A stretch of 64,000 nucleotides of DNA from JAJPHW01 sp963771505 (GTDB taxonomy: Bacteria; Acidobacteriota; Terriglobia; Terriglobales; Acidobacteriaceae). Each line of letters begins with the position of its first letter. Within the stretch, counting starts at the first letter, position 1. Both the position numbers and the translations under genes were made by a program. The notes beneath the pieces were generated by a model, which was not told the origin of the DNA, ran no database searches, and saw nothing but the letters and a program-made list of their open reading frames with translations. Below are positions 36,533-44,034 of this stretch, piece by piece. Location of the stretch: positions 62,001-126,000 of the forward strand of contig CAVYTO010000003.1 in the NCBI GenBank assembly GCA_963771505.1, given 5' to 3'.

Positions 36533-37834
36533 TCAGGCGCGAGCGGCGGAAGCCTTCGCGGGGGGTTGTGGACGGCCCACGCCTACATATTCGAAACCCA
36601 ACAAACGCATGCGCGTGGCATCGAGCAGGTTCTTCGTATCCATGATGAGGGCACGACGCAATAGGGTCTTGATACGGGCAAAATCGAGCGCGCGGAATTC
36701 CGGCCATCCAGTCCCTACGATGAGAGCGTCGGCGCCTTCGGCTGCGGAATAGGGATTATCGCAATATGCAATCGCGCCGTTGAGTTCTACTCGCGCTTCG
36801 GGAATTGCCACAGGATCGTAAGCGCGAACCTGAGCGCCTTTGTCCATCAGGCTTTTCGCCAGGCGAATAGCGGACGATCCTGCGACGGAATTGGTATTCG
36901 GCTTAAACGCCAAACCGAGAATTCCGACTTGCTTGCCTTGCACCGATTCGACGAAGCTGGAAATCTTGTCGACGAGATTTCCCGACAATCCCAGGTTGAC
37001 TTCGCGCGCAGCCGACAAAACCTTCAGCGATACTCCGTTGCGCTGCGCCAATTCGGCCAGCGAGTCCATATCGGATTCGGCAAAAATCCCGCCCATCGCA
37101 GCCCCCGGCTGTAAGCATCGCGGAGCAATCCTTTTGTCGAGGCCCAGCGCCAGAGACAGGTTCACGGCATCCGCATTCACGCGCTCGCAAAGACTTGCCA
37201 TCTCGTTAATGAAAGAAATCTTGGTGGCTACAAAAGCAGTGGCGGATTCGCGGATCAGTTCGGCGGTTTCATGGTTGGTGATAATCAGCGGAACGCCACG
37301 CATCACCAGCGGATGAAAGCTCTGCTTGATCGCCAGCACGGCATCGTTCGATTTCGAACCGAGCACAATGCGGTCTGGCCAGTTGAAGTCTTCCACGGCG
37401 CAGCCTGGAGTAAAAAACATCGGCTGAGAGACGACATCGGCCTTCAGTCCCGCTTCCTGCAAACTGCGTTCCACCGCGCTGGCAGTTCCGACGGGAACAG
37501 GGGTGACAATACTCAGCACAGGCGGCTTGGTGGCAGCGCGAGCGATACGCAACGCGAGATCGATAAGCTGCGCGGGCGTGTCTTCGGCGAGAAATATCAC
37601 TCCCGCTTTACGCGCAAAAGATTCCACATCGGTCGAATATGCGAGCCGCCCAGCGCGCACGTTGCGCTTGATGACTTCGTTGAGGTTTTTTTCGTGGAAA
37701 GGAATATTGCCCTGCGCCATCTCCACCATTTTGGAGCTGTCAGGATGGCAGCATGTTACGGGTGTGCCGAAGTCCGCCAGGCACGCAGAGACGATGGTGC
37801 CCAAATACCCTGCTCCGTATACCCCAACCTGCAT
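36533..37834 (-). CDS. UDP-glucose/GDP-mannose dehydrogenase family protein with lost active site
   Basis: The 433-residue protein aligns along its length with UDP-glucose 6-dehydrogenases. The Rossmann motif GAGYLG (7-12), SIVTPVPVGTA, AVEDF..PDRIVLG, ATKISFINE and GLAFKPNTNSVAGS are kept. The catalytic parts are not: NPEFLREG is QPMFFTPG (137-144), the lysine and asparagine of the catalytic helix are Arg195 and Thr199, and GGSCFPKD is GGIFAESD (248-255), so the nucleophile Cys is Phe251. It can probably bind NAD and perhaps a nucleotide sugar but not oxidise it in the normal way. It lies upstream of the small exported protein with a 144-bp gap. Confidence 0.85.
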   Translation of the reverse strand: MQVGVYGAGYLGTIVSACLADFGTPVTCCHPDSSKMVEMAQGNIPFHEKNLNEVIKRNVRAGRLAYSTDVESFARKAGVIFLAEDTPAQLIDLALRIARAATKPPVLSIVTPVPVGTASAVERSLQEAGLKADVVSQPMFFTPGCAVEDFNWPDRIVLGSKSNDAVLAIKQSFHPLVMRGVPLIITNHETAELIRESATAFVATKISFINEMASLCERVNADAVNLSLALGLDKRIAPRCLQPGAAMGGIFAESDMDSLAELAQRNGVSLKVLSAAREVNLGLSGNLVDKISSFVESVQGKQVGILGLAFKPNTNSVAGSSAIRLAKSLMDKGAQVRAYDPVAIPEARVELNGAIAYCDNPYSAAEGADALIVGTGWPEFRALDFARIKTLLRRALIMDTKNLLDATRMRLLGFEYVGVGRPQPPAKASAARA

Positions 37835-37984
37835 GAAGGCCTCCCGGGCCGGTTCGCACAGTTCCCGCGGGGAAGCAGGTTTGCGCCAATTCCGCCTTAA
37901 TCTTCAACCCATTATCTATCCCGGAAGGGTGGCTAAGGCAATGCACGAGAGGGTCTTGTACCGAGGGACAGGGTCAGTCGGGAT

Positions 37985-38548
37985 TTAGGGCTCTTGCGGG
38001 GCCGCCACGCGGTTCCCCAACTGGCACGATGCCAGATCGCTCCAGCAATTCAGTTCGTCTTCCCGGACAAACGTCAATTCGGTGATTGGAATTGACCGGC
38101 TACCGCCGAACTTGGCCCATTTTTCGCTTGCGACTTGAAAGGCCTGACGGGCTTGATCGAGTGTCTCCATTTTTGCGATGGTGAGATGCGGCATGTATTC
38201 CCACTGCTCTTCCCCGGCAAGAGCTCCGCGATGAAGCTGCGCGTGAAGCTTTTGCATGTGTTCCGCCCCGCGGGCCACCCGGATAAACAGGGTAGGCGTG
38301 GCTGGCACAAAGGTGTCTACGTCGCCCAGTTCGACCTCGAACCCGGCCGCAGATCCGCAGGCTTCTTGGATGATACGGATCGCTTCAGAAGCGTCACCGG
38401 TGAGTTGACGCGGAGGAAGGATCGTCAAATGCGCCGCAAGCGCAGGCAGCCCCGGATGCAGTTCCCGCCACAGCTGTTCCACCCACTGGCCGGCGGAGCT
38501 GCGAACATACGCCACAAGGGCAAAGCGGCAGGCGGTCGGCGTCATCAA
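37985..38548 (-). CDS. 2H phosphoesterase (2'-5' RNA ligase-like)
   Basis: This 187-residue protein contains two H-L-T motifs, AHLTILPP (His40, Thr42) and PHLTIAKM (His121, Thr123), the paired catalytic signature of the 2H superfamily. The spacing and length fit the bacterial 2'-5' RNA ligase / YjcG-like branch. These cytoplasmic enzymes act on 2',3'- or 2',5'-phosphodiester bonds in RNA; the cellular substrate is often unknown. It is monocistronic and followed by a 150-bp gap before the start of the UGD-like gene in the same direction. Confidence 0.88.
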   Translation of the reverse strand: MMTPTACRFALVAYVRSSAGQWVEQLWRELHPGLPALAAHLTILPPRQLTGDASEAIRIIQEACGSAAGFEVELGDVDTFVPATPTLFIRVARGAEHMQKLHAQLHRGALAGEEQWEYMPHLTIAKMETLDQARQAFQVASEKWAKFGGSRSIPITELTFVREDELNCWSDLASCQLGNRVAAPQEP

Positions 38549-38661
38549 AGCAAATTATACGCTGGCCGACGAAGCAACTGCGCCAAGCGAACGTTCCCCC
38601 AGACTTCGGTTTCGGTCTGGTCTGAAAGCCTCAGCTATAATCGATGAGTCCTACCAACAGT

Positions 38662-38738
38662 CGGGGCGTAGCGCAGCCTGGTAGCGCACCTGCCTTGGGC
38701 GCAGGGGGTCGTAGGTTCGAATCCTATCGCCCCGACCA
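38662..38738 (+). tRNA. tRNA-Pro (TGG anticodon)
   Basis: A plus-strand cloverleaf has the acceptor CGGGGCG/CGCCCCG, anticodon stem CCTGC/GCAGG around CTTGGGC, T-arm GGTTCGAATCC and an encoded CCA at 38736-38738. The anticodon is TGG. Confidence 0.97.
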
Positions 38739-38756
38739 TTTCTGTAATTGTCCTAA

Positions 38757-40058
38757 CTATTTTGTCGCCTGGCTGAACAGCACCCCCTGCCCCGGTCCGC
38801 CCCCCGAAGCTGTCATGCCGAACAGCAATCCTGACGCCGGATCGAGGATCAGTCCGCCGTACGCGTAGGCGCCATCAGTGAGTCCAAAGGCGTGCAAAAT
38901 CGTTTCGTTATTCGACGTGTCGATTTTGAAGATGGTCCCGCAACCCGTGGTGGTCAAGCCCTGAACGCAATAGGGCGATCCTCCACCCTGATAGGTCGTT
39001 CCATACACGTTGCCGGTTGAGTCAAGCGCTACGGTGCCGTACGGATAGGCGCCGTCCGTTCCTGGAAATCCGGTAAAAATGTGCAACACTTTTTCGGTCC
39101 ACGTGCTGCCACTCTTCGTCAGCTTGTACACAACGCCACAACCGGCGCCGTTGAAGCAAGCGTTCAAGTCACCACCCACCTGGGTCACACCATAGAGATT
39201 GCCTTTGGAATCGAGCGTGAGCGCAAGGGGAAACTGTCCGTCAGTCGACCCTCCCTGAAAGCGATACAGGATGCTTTCAGTAAACCCGCCGTGACCGTTG
39301 GGGGTAAGCTCGAACACCGTCCCGCAGCCTGAGTTGCCGCAAGTGCCGCTTGTCGAGCCGCCAAAGGCCGTCGTCCCGTAAAGATTTCCGCTCGCATCCA
39401 TTACCATTTGCGATTCGGGATAGCTGCCGTCGGGCGCACCAGTGAACGCGTACACGACGGATTCGGCGCCGGTTGAGCTGTTGACCTGATATACCAGCCC
39501 GTTTTGATCGAAGTTGGCTCCCTGCGTGGTTGTGCCATACAACGAGCCTGAAGCGCCTAGTGTCAAACCGGAAAGTGGAAAGATGCCGCCCGCTGCAATC
39601 TCAAAATTGTAGAGAACGGAAAACTTGCCGGTCGAGTCCACTTTATAAACAGCGCCGCATCCCGTGTTCAGATTGCAACTCAGGTCTCCGCCCATGAAAG
39701 TCGTTCCATAAAGGTTGCCTGCGGAGTCGACGGCAGGCGCGCCAAACCACGGGTTCATGCCGTCACTTGCCACAAAGCTGTGCAGCAGTGTCTCTTTGCC
39801 TGCAGAGGTGACGCGGAAAACCGTGCCGTCGTTGTCCGCGCCGTTAGCATTGACGCCCCCTGAAGTACTGTAGCCAGCAAAGACGCCGCTGCCCGTGATC
39901 GCGAGTCCGCCCTGCGGAAACGCCCCGTTGGCATGATTGAAGGGGTGGACGATTTTATAAGTTTGTGCCGGGGCGCAAACAGCCGCGCCGCCCAGCAACA
40001 CTAAGCTGAATAGTTTTGCGAATGACATTGAAATGGCTCCCAAATTTTCTTTCTTCAC
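38757..40058 (-). CDS. Secreted GloVer-repeat protein (tandem copy 2)
   Basis: The 433-residue protein has a signal peptide (to about residue 31) and then seven or eight copies of a ~45-residue beta repeat with the hallmark GNLYGTT followed by GG and a FKVDSTGK-like strand. This is the GloVer repeat (TIGR03803 type), found in secreted, probably propeller-like proteins of Acidobacteria and Planctomycetes. Cysteines occur in paired CNLNTGCG-like inserts. Its function is unknown. The neighbouring gene at 40073-41281 encodes a shorter relative in the same direction, 14 bp away, probably from a tandem duplication. Confidence 0.88.
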   Translation of the reverse strand: MKKENLGAISMSFAKLFSLVLLGGAAVCAPAQTYKIVHPFNHANGAFPQGGLAITGSGVFAGYSTSGGVNANGADNDGTVFRVTSAGKETLLHSFVASDGMNPWFGAPAVDSAGNLYGTTFMGGDLSCNLNTGCGAVYKVDSTGKFSVLYNFEIAAGGIFPLSGLTLGASGSLYGTTTQGANFDQNGLVYQVNSSTGAESVVYAFTGAPDGSYPESQMVMDASGNLYGTTAFGGSTSGTCGNSGCGTVFELTPNGHGGFTESILYRFQGGSTDGQFPLALTLDSKGNLYGVTQVGGDLNACFNGAGCGVVYKLTKSGSTWTEKVLHIFTGFPGTDGAYPYGTVALDSTGNVYGTTYQGGGSPYCVQGLTTTGCGTIFKIDTSNNETILHAFGLTDGAYAYGGLILDPASGLLFGMTASGGGPGQGVLFSQATK

Positions 40059-40072
40059 GGTATGATCTCTGG

Positions 40073-41281
40073 CTAAGGAGTGACTTCGAACACAGTGCCC
40101 AGCCCGGTGGCTCCGCCGCCGAACGCCGCCGTGCCATAGAGATTGCCCGACGCGTCAATGGTCAGTCCGCCGAGTGGTTCTCCTCCATCAGCGCCGCCTG
40201 TGAACGCATGCAGGATTTTGTAGGTCCAGCTGGAACCACTGGGAGAAAGTTCGAACACAACTCCGCACGAATTGTTCGGGCAACTGAGGTTCACCATGCC
40301 GCCTTGTGAGGTGGTGCCGTACAGATTACCGGCACTGTCGCGAACCAGGGTGCCATAGGCAGGGTTTCCACCATCTACACCCCCGGTGAACGCATGGATA
40401 GTTGTGACCACTCCCGCTGGAGTAATGGAGTAAACGGTTCCGAAGTGATTTTGTCCTCCGTTAGTCGTGCCAAACGCCCGACCCCCGCTGAGCAGCAGAC
40501 CGGCCCAGGGTTGCGTTCCGTCATTGATGCCCTTAAACGCGTAGATTACGGTTTCATCCCCTTTGGGATCGACTTTGAAGACTGTGCCGTTGCCGTTGTC
40601 ACCATTGGATGAGTCGGTACCATAGAGATTGCCCCCGGCATCGCGCAACAACGCACCGTAAGGCAGACCGCCGTCGTCGTAAGCTCCCGCCATGACGTAA
40701 AGAGTGGTCAATTTGTTCGAAGTATCGAGCTTGAAAACCGTACCGGCTCCGCCGCCGCTGGTGGTGCCGTAGAGATTGCCGGTTGAGTCCCGCAATACCG
40801 GCCCGATGGGATAAACGCCGTTGGCCTGGTCGTTGGGATTGAAACCATACAGCACACTTTCCATCCCGCTCGAATTGACTTTGTACACGGTGCCCCCGGA
40901 ATTAGGCCCGCCTCCGGAAGTCGTGCCGTAAAGATTCCCGGCACTATCAAGAATCGGCCCTGCAACTGGATTTGCTCCATCGGAGCCTGTGAACTTGTGC
41001 AGCACCGTTTCTTTGCCGCTGGAATCCACCTTAAAAACCAATCCGCAGCCCGGCATGAAATTGTTGTTACAGGATGAATTGCCTCCCGCCTGCGTTGTGC
41101 CGAAAAGGTTGCCGTTTCCGTCAAGAGCTAGAGTGCCAGTTGGAAAGAATCCGTTAGAAACATTCGTGAATGTGTAAAGCACCTTAAACGTTTGCGCGTA
41201 AGCGCCCAGCGAAAGACTCGAAAACGCCACGGCGGCGACGAGTGCCCGCAGTAAATTCCCTGAACAGAGTTTGTTATTCAT
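40073..41281 (-). CDS. Secreted GloVer-repeat protein (tandem copy 1)
   Basis: The 402-residue protein has a signal peptide (about residues 1-29, ending GAYAQ) and seven GloVer repeats (GNLYGTTSGGG, GTVYKVNSSG). It lies first in the presumed two-gene unit. The start codon is embedded in a four-copy GAAT repeat (minus strand, 41276-41291), which creates overlapping ATGA starts; the functional one is the innermost ATG-AAT-AAC at 41281, after AAGGA. A change in repeat number would alter the spacing to that ribosome site. Function unknown. Confidence 0.88.
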   Translation of the reverse strand: MNNKLCSGNLLRALVAAVAFSSLSLGAYAQTFKVLYTFTNVSNGFFPTGTLALDGNGNLFGTTQAGGNSSCNNNFMPGCGLVFKVDSSGKETVLHKFTGSDGANPVAGPILDSAGNLYGTTSGGGPNSGGTVYKVNSSGMESVLYGFNPNDQANGVYPIGPVLRDSTGNLYGTTSGGGAGTVFKLDTSNKLTTLYVMAGAYDDGGLPYGALLRDAGGNLYGTDSSNGDNGNGTVFKVDPKGDETVIYAFKGINDGTQPWAGLLLSGGRAFGTTNGGQNHFGTVYSITPAGVVTTIHAFTGGVDGGNPAYGTLVRDSAGNLYGTTSQGGMVNLSCPNNSCGVVFELSPSGSSWTYKILHAFTGGADGGEPLGGLTIDASGNLYGTAAFGGGATGLGTVFEVTP

Positions 41282-41291
41282 TCATTCATTC
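41276..41291. repeat. Tetranucleotide repeat (ATTC)4 at a start codon
   Basis: Four copies of ATTC (GAAT on the minus strand) overlap the start codon of the GloVer-repeat gene and give repeated ATGA codons between its ribosome site and coding frame. Confidence 0.85.
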
Positions 41292-41613
41292 CTTATGGAA
41301 GGCAATCTGGCGAAGCAATTACGAGAATAGGAGTGTTCGGCGTTCGAAACAGTTGCCCGACGCGGCATTTCTCCGCAGACCGCACAATCGCGGAGCGCGT
41401 GAAGCGCAAGAAGTTGCACACGCGCCGTGGGATGTAAGGAATTCACTTATTCCCACTGCATCGAATACTGGATACGAAAACGATGCGCTCGACAGAAAGC
41501 TTGGCGCGGCGCAGTTTCGTTTCCACCCGATGAGTCCTGGTTGCACAGCAATTCACTACACTCTACGAACACGCGCCACGCTTCGACGTTCCTGAAAAAA
41601 TAGGGGTAGTGCT
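41282..41613. other. Intergenic region between GloVer-repeat gene and small membrane protein
   Basis: About 330 bp without a supported gene. Frames on both strands have poor composition. No terminator or consensus promoter was recognised. The minus-strand promoter of the GloVer pair and the plus-strand promoter of the small membrane protein should both lie here. Confidence 0.5.
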
Positions 41614-41652
41614 ATGATCGCCTTCCGTAGACTTCGGACAATCATTCCATGA
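41614..41652 (+). CDS. Possible 12-aa leader peptide coupled to the small membrane protein
   Basis: An ATG at 41614, after AGGGG, opens a 12-codon frame (MIAFRRLRTIIP) whose TGA overlaps the ATG of the next gene as ATGA. This layout favours translational coupling, and the downstream gene has no ribosome site of its own. It could also be chance. Confidence 0.35.
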   Translation: MIAFRRLRTIIP

Positions 41653-41912
41653 CCCGCAATCAAATCAGCATCGGGGCTGGAGCAGTGGGCTTCATCATTT
41701 GCCTCGGAATGTTCATCGTCGCGTTATCCCAGCAGATGGGCGCGATCGCAGCATTGGCTTGTCTGGCCGCGTGGCTTCAGCTTTTTATCGTGATTGCAAC
41801 CGCTGGAGATGCGATGTCTAACCGGCAGAGCGGCTCGTGGCGTGGGGCGATGGCCGGAGCGCTCGTTCTCGTGATCGCGTTGTCGTACGTGATTGCAGCT
41901 CATCGCTCGTGA
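41649..41912 (+). CDS. Small membrane protein (87 aa)
   Basis: Residues 6-28, 30-52 and 65-82 are three hydrophobic helices joined by short polar links (GDAMSNRQSGSWRG). I know no family for it. It lacks a clear ribosome site; translation may be coupled to the short frame ending at its ATG. It ends about 400 bp before the convergent gene at 42326. Confidence 0.6.
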   Translation: MTRNQISIGAGAVGFIICLGMFIVALSQQMGAIAALACLAAWLQLFIVIATAGDAMSNRQSGSWRGAMAGALVLVIALSYVIAAHRS

Positions 41913-42325
41913 AGCTATGCGGCTCTCATGCCGGAGCCACTCACGAACGCCGGCGCAGCGGGGGCCTTCGGGCGAAACCCTGAGCATGGCGAAGGATCGT
42001 ATGCCTAAGAATGGTCCGGCCATTGCAGGCGATGTTTCCGAACTTTTGTGTCCCTAGAACTTGGGTGGAATTTCAATTTGAGGCGAATTCGCCTCAAACG
42101 CCCTTTACTGTAACTCCCGCTTCTTCCGTGCACATCGCCCCAGAAGCTCTCCTTCATCTCCGACAGAAAATGTTGGTAGCGCTCGGTAATCGGGATTGTC
42201 TTTTCCATGGGTGTAAGCCTGCTTTGCTAGGTTCGCTTCTGCTCTCCAGCCTAGCCGGCTTACACCCTCTTGCTTTCCAGGCAATCCAACTTCGTCATCC
42301 CCTAAAAACCAACGCAATAGGATAG
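41913..42325. other. Intergenic region with inverted repeat
   Basis: This 413-bp stretch has no supported gene. It contains the imperfect palindrome at 42211-42265 and a segment near 41960-42000 (GGGCGAAACCCTGAGCATGG) that looks like a dispersed repeat, but no second copy is present in this window. Confidence 0.5.
42211..42265. repeat. Imperfect inverted repeat
   Basis: GTGTAAGCC..CTAGG at 42211-42231 pairs with CCTAGCCGGCTTACAC at 42250-42265, leaving a small internal bulge and an 18-nt loop. It lies between convergent genes but has no T-tract. A repeat element or factor-independent hairpin is possible. Confidence 0.55.
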
Positions 42326-43120
42326 CTATTTCTCGGGCGAGTAGCTGAGGTCTGCGTGATATTGAGCAAGCTCCGAAGATACTTTATCCGTGCAATCACG
42401 CAATGACTTCTGCAATTGATCGGAAGTCTCTTTACCGTAAGCCTCATCGAGCACATCGGCAACCGACTTTGGAAGCGGAGCCATGTCAGCATAATTTTTC
42501 CGGGAACTGAGGAGCACGAACTCAGGCCCGCGCCCGCCATTGACGAGTTGTAGCCAGCCGCTGGTTTTGGGCCAGTCAGCTTGCTTGGTAAGCGCTTCAT
42601 TGATCTTCTTAACGGTAGCAATGAAGTCAGTGACCATCCCGGGATGCAGCGTGTAGATCGTCACCCATGTCAACGGGGAAACGGGCTGGTTCGCGGGAGC
42701 CAAGCTCATGTCCGCGCGGTACACGTAAAAGCCGTTGTGGCCGTCTTTGGTGTAGGGAGTCAGGTTGATGTTGCCGTCGGCGGTGTCGGCTTTGCCCATG
42801 CGTGCTTCCCATTCGTCGAAATCTTTCCAGGCATGGCCGCAACTGGATGTAACGTACCATCCGGTTTTTTCACCGGTCTCAATGCTATAAGTGTTCCAAG
42901 TCCATGTGTCTTTATGGGCGCGATGGAACTGCATGTGTTTTTTGCGTCCGGCCTCGTACTCGCTGCTGGCCTTCGGATTGGTGAAATAGATTCGGCAGAC
43001 GTTGTTGGCATTCTGCGCGTTGATCTCCTGCGTGTGCGGGCCGGGGGAACTCGACTGCCCAAGGGATAGACCTACGTAACTGCAACACACAAAAACCACA
43101 GCGACTATGGACATTCGCAT
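42326..43120 (-). CDS. Exported hypothetical protein (264 aa)
   Basis: The protein has a signal peptide (about 1-21, ending GLSLGQ). The mature part is polar and Trp/Tyr-rich, with a core WTWNTYSIETGEKTGWYVTSSCGHAWKDFDEWEARMGKA and four cysteines (two likely disulphides). Phrases such as VTIYTLHPGMVTDFIATVKKINEAL resemble the dimeric alpha/beta-barrel (ABM-like) fold seen in small stress proteins, but this is only a structural impression. It stands alone between a long intergenic region and the desaturase fragment. Confidence 0.75.
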   Translation of the reverse strand: MRMSIVAVVFVCCSYVGLSLGQSSSPGPHTQEINAQNANNVCRIYFTNPKASSEYEAGRKKHMQFHRAHKDTWTWNTYSIETGEKTGWYVTSSCGHAWKDFDEWEARMGKADTADGNINLTPYTKDGHNGFYVYRADMSLAPANQPVSPLTWVTIYTLHPGMVTDFIATVKKINEALTKQADWPKTSGWLQLVNGGRGPEFVLLSSRKNYADMAPLPKSVADVLDEAYGKETSDQLQKSLRDCTDKVSSELAQYHADLSYSPEK

Positions 43121-43336
43121 ATAGGGCTCCTTGAAACGAAAGTGGTTGGATCGCCGGAAACTCTATGCTCAATGGAGGTGAAAGTCAAAAGAGCCAGCGG
43201 TGGGGTAACCGGTCCTGACGAGGACGTACGCGCTGAACGGTTGCGGGCTGGCCGAGTTGGGCTTATTTGAACTAGCGCCGCGACCGCACTAGGGTAATCA
43301 TCACCGGGCTTCTTCTTCTCTGCGGCTGCTGCTGCA

Positions 43337-43814
43337 TTGGGCGGCTCAAGTGTAAGGATCAACGACACCCTCCAAAGTGGGCCCGCGATTGGCCTCGACT
43401 GGTTTTTGCTTGATCTCCTGTTGACCGCAGTCATCTACGTGCCCATTGAAAGACTCTGGCCTCTGCGTCCGGAGCAAGGAACGTTTCGCAATCGGTGGAC
43501 TTTGGATGTTGTCTACTTTATGTCCACTCATCTCCAGATACAGCTTCTATCTTTTCTGATCCTGCTGCCCGCCGTCCAGTTTGCCAAATATTTAAGCGTT
43601 CCAGTCCTGCAAACTCTGATCGCGCGACTACCTTGGTTTCTGCAATTTTTTCTCGCGGTTCTAGTCGCGGACGTCGCCGAGTATTTTATTCACTTGGCGT
43701 TTCACAAAGTCCCTTTTCTATGGCGTTTTCACGCCGTTCACCATTCTTCCACTGAGCTCGACTGGCTCTCGGGCTCGCGCGGCCATCTCTTCGAAGACAT
43801 AATTACAAGAGAAT
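43337..43814 (+). pseudogene. Fatty-acid hydroxylase / sterol desaturase, truncated at a tRNA gene
   Basis: The frame encodes the N-terminal ~160 residues of an integral-membrane di-iron hydroxylase: several membrane helices, then the first histidine clusters HLAFH and HAVHHS followed by LDWLSGSRGHLF. Family members continue for another ~100 residues with a third His cluster. Here homology stops at the 3' end of tRNA-Pro(GGG); the frame runs on through the tRNA as meaningless peptide. Without the remaining metal ligands it cannot be active. The frame opens with a TTG and the true start is unclear. Confidence 0.8.
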
Positions 43815-43891
43815 TGGTCGGGACGGGCAGATTTGAACTGCCGACCCCTCGCACCCCAAGCGAGTGCTCTACCAGGCTGAGCCACGTCCCG
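43815..43891 (-). tRNA. tRNA-Pro (GGG anticodon)
   Basis: The minus-strand cloverleaf has the acceptor CGGGACG/CGTCCCG, anticodon stem CTCGC/GCGAG around TTGGGGT (anticodon GGG) and T-arm GGCAGTTCAAATCTGCC. CCA is encoded at 43815-43817. A truncated gene abuts its 3' end. Confidence 0.97.
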
Positions 43892-43902
43892 ACTAGGAAA
43901 GT

Positions 43903-43922
43903 ATCCGTTGTCCGCAACGGAT
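43903..43922. repeat. Perfect 8-bp inverted repeat upstream of tRNA-Pro
   Basis: ATCCGTTG-TCCG-CAACGGAT lies 12 nt before the tRNA-Pro 5' end and about 110 nt before the MATE start. There is no T-tract on either strand. It may be an operator or a relic of the rearrangement at this tRNA. Confidence 0.6.
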
Positions 43923-44034
43923 GGGGTTCCCGCTTATTCTACATCACGTCGCTTTCCCCACCTAAAGCGACCGCGCAACCTCGCTCTGCTAAATTGATCG
44001 CAGCCTCTTCCCTTTACCTGGAATTGAAACAACC

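Noticed and set aside
38644..38868. Plus-strand frame running through tRNA-Pro (SRGVAQPGSAPALGAGGRRFESYRP...)
   Set aside because: This peptide is the well-known mistranslation of a tRNA gene; the tRNA cloverleaf explains the sequence.
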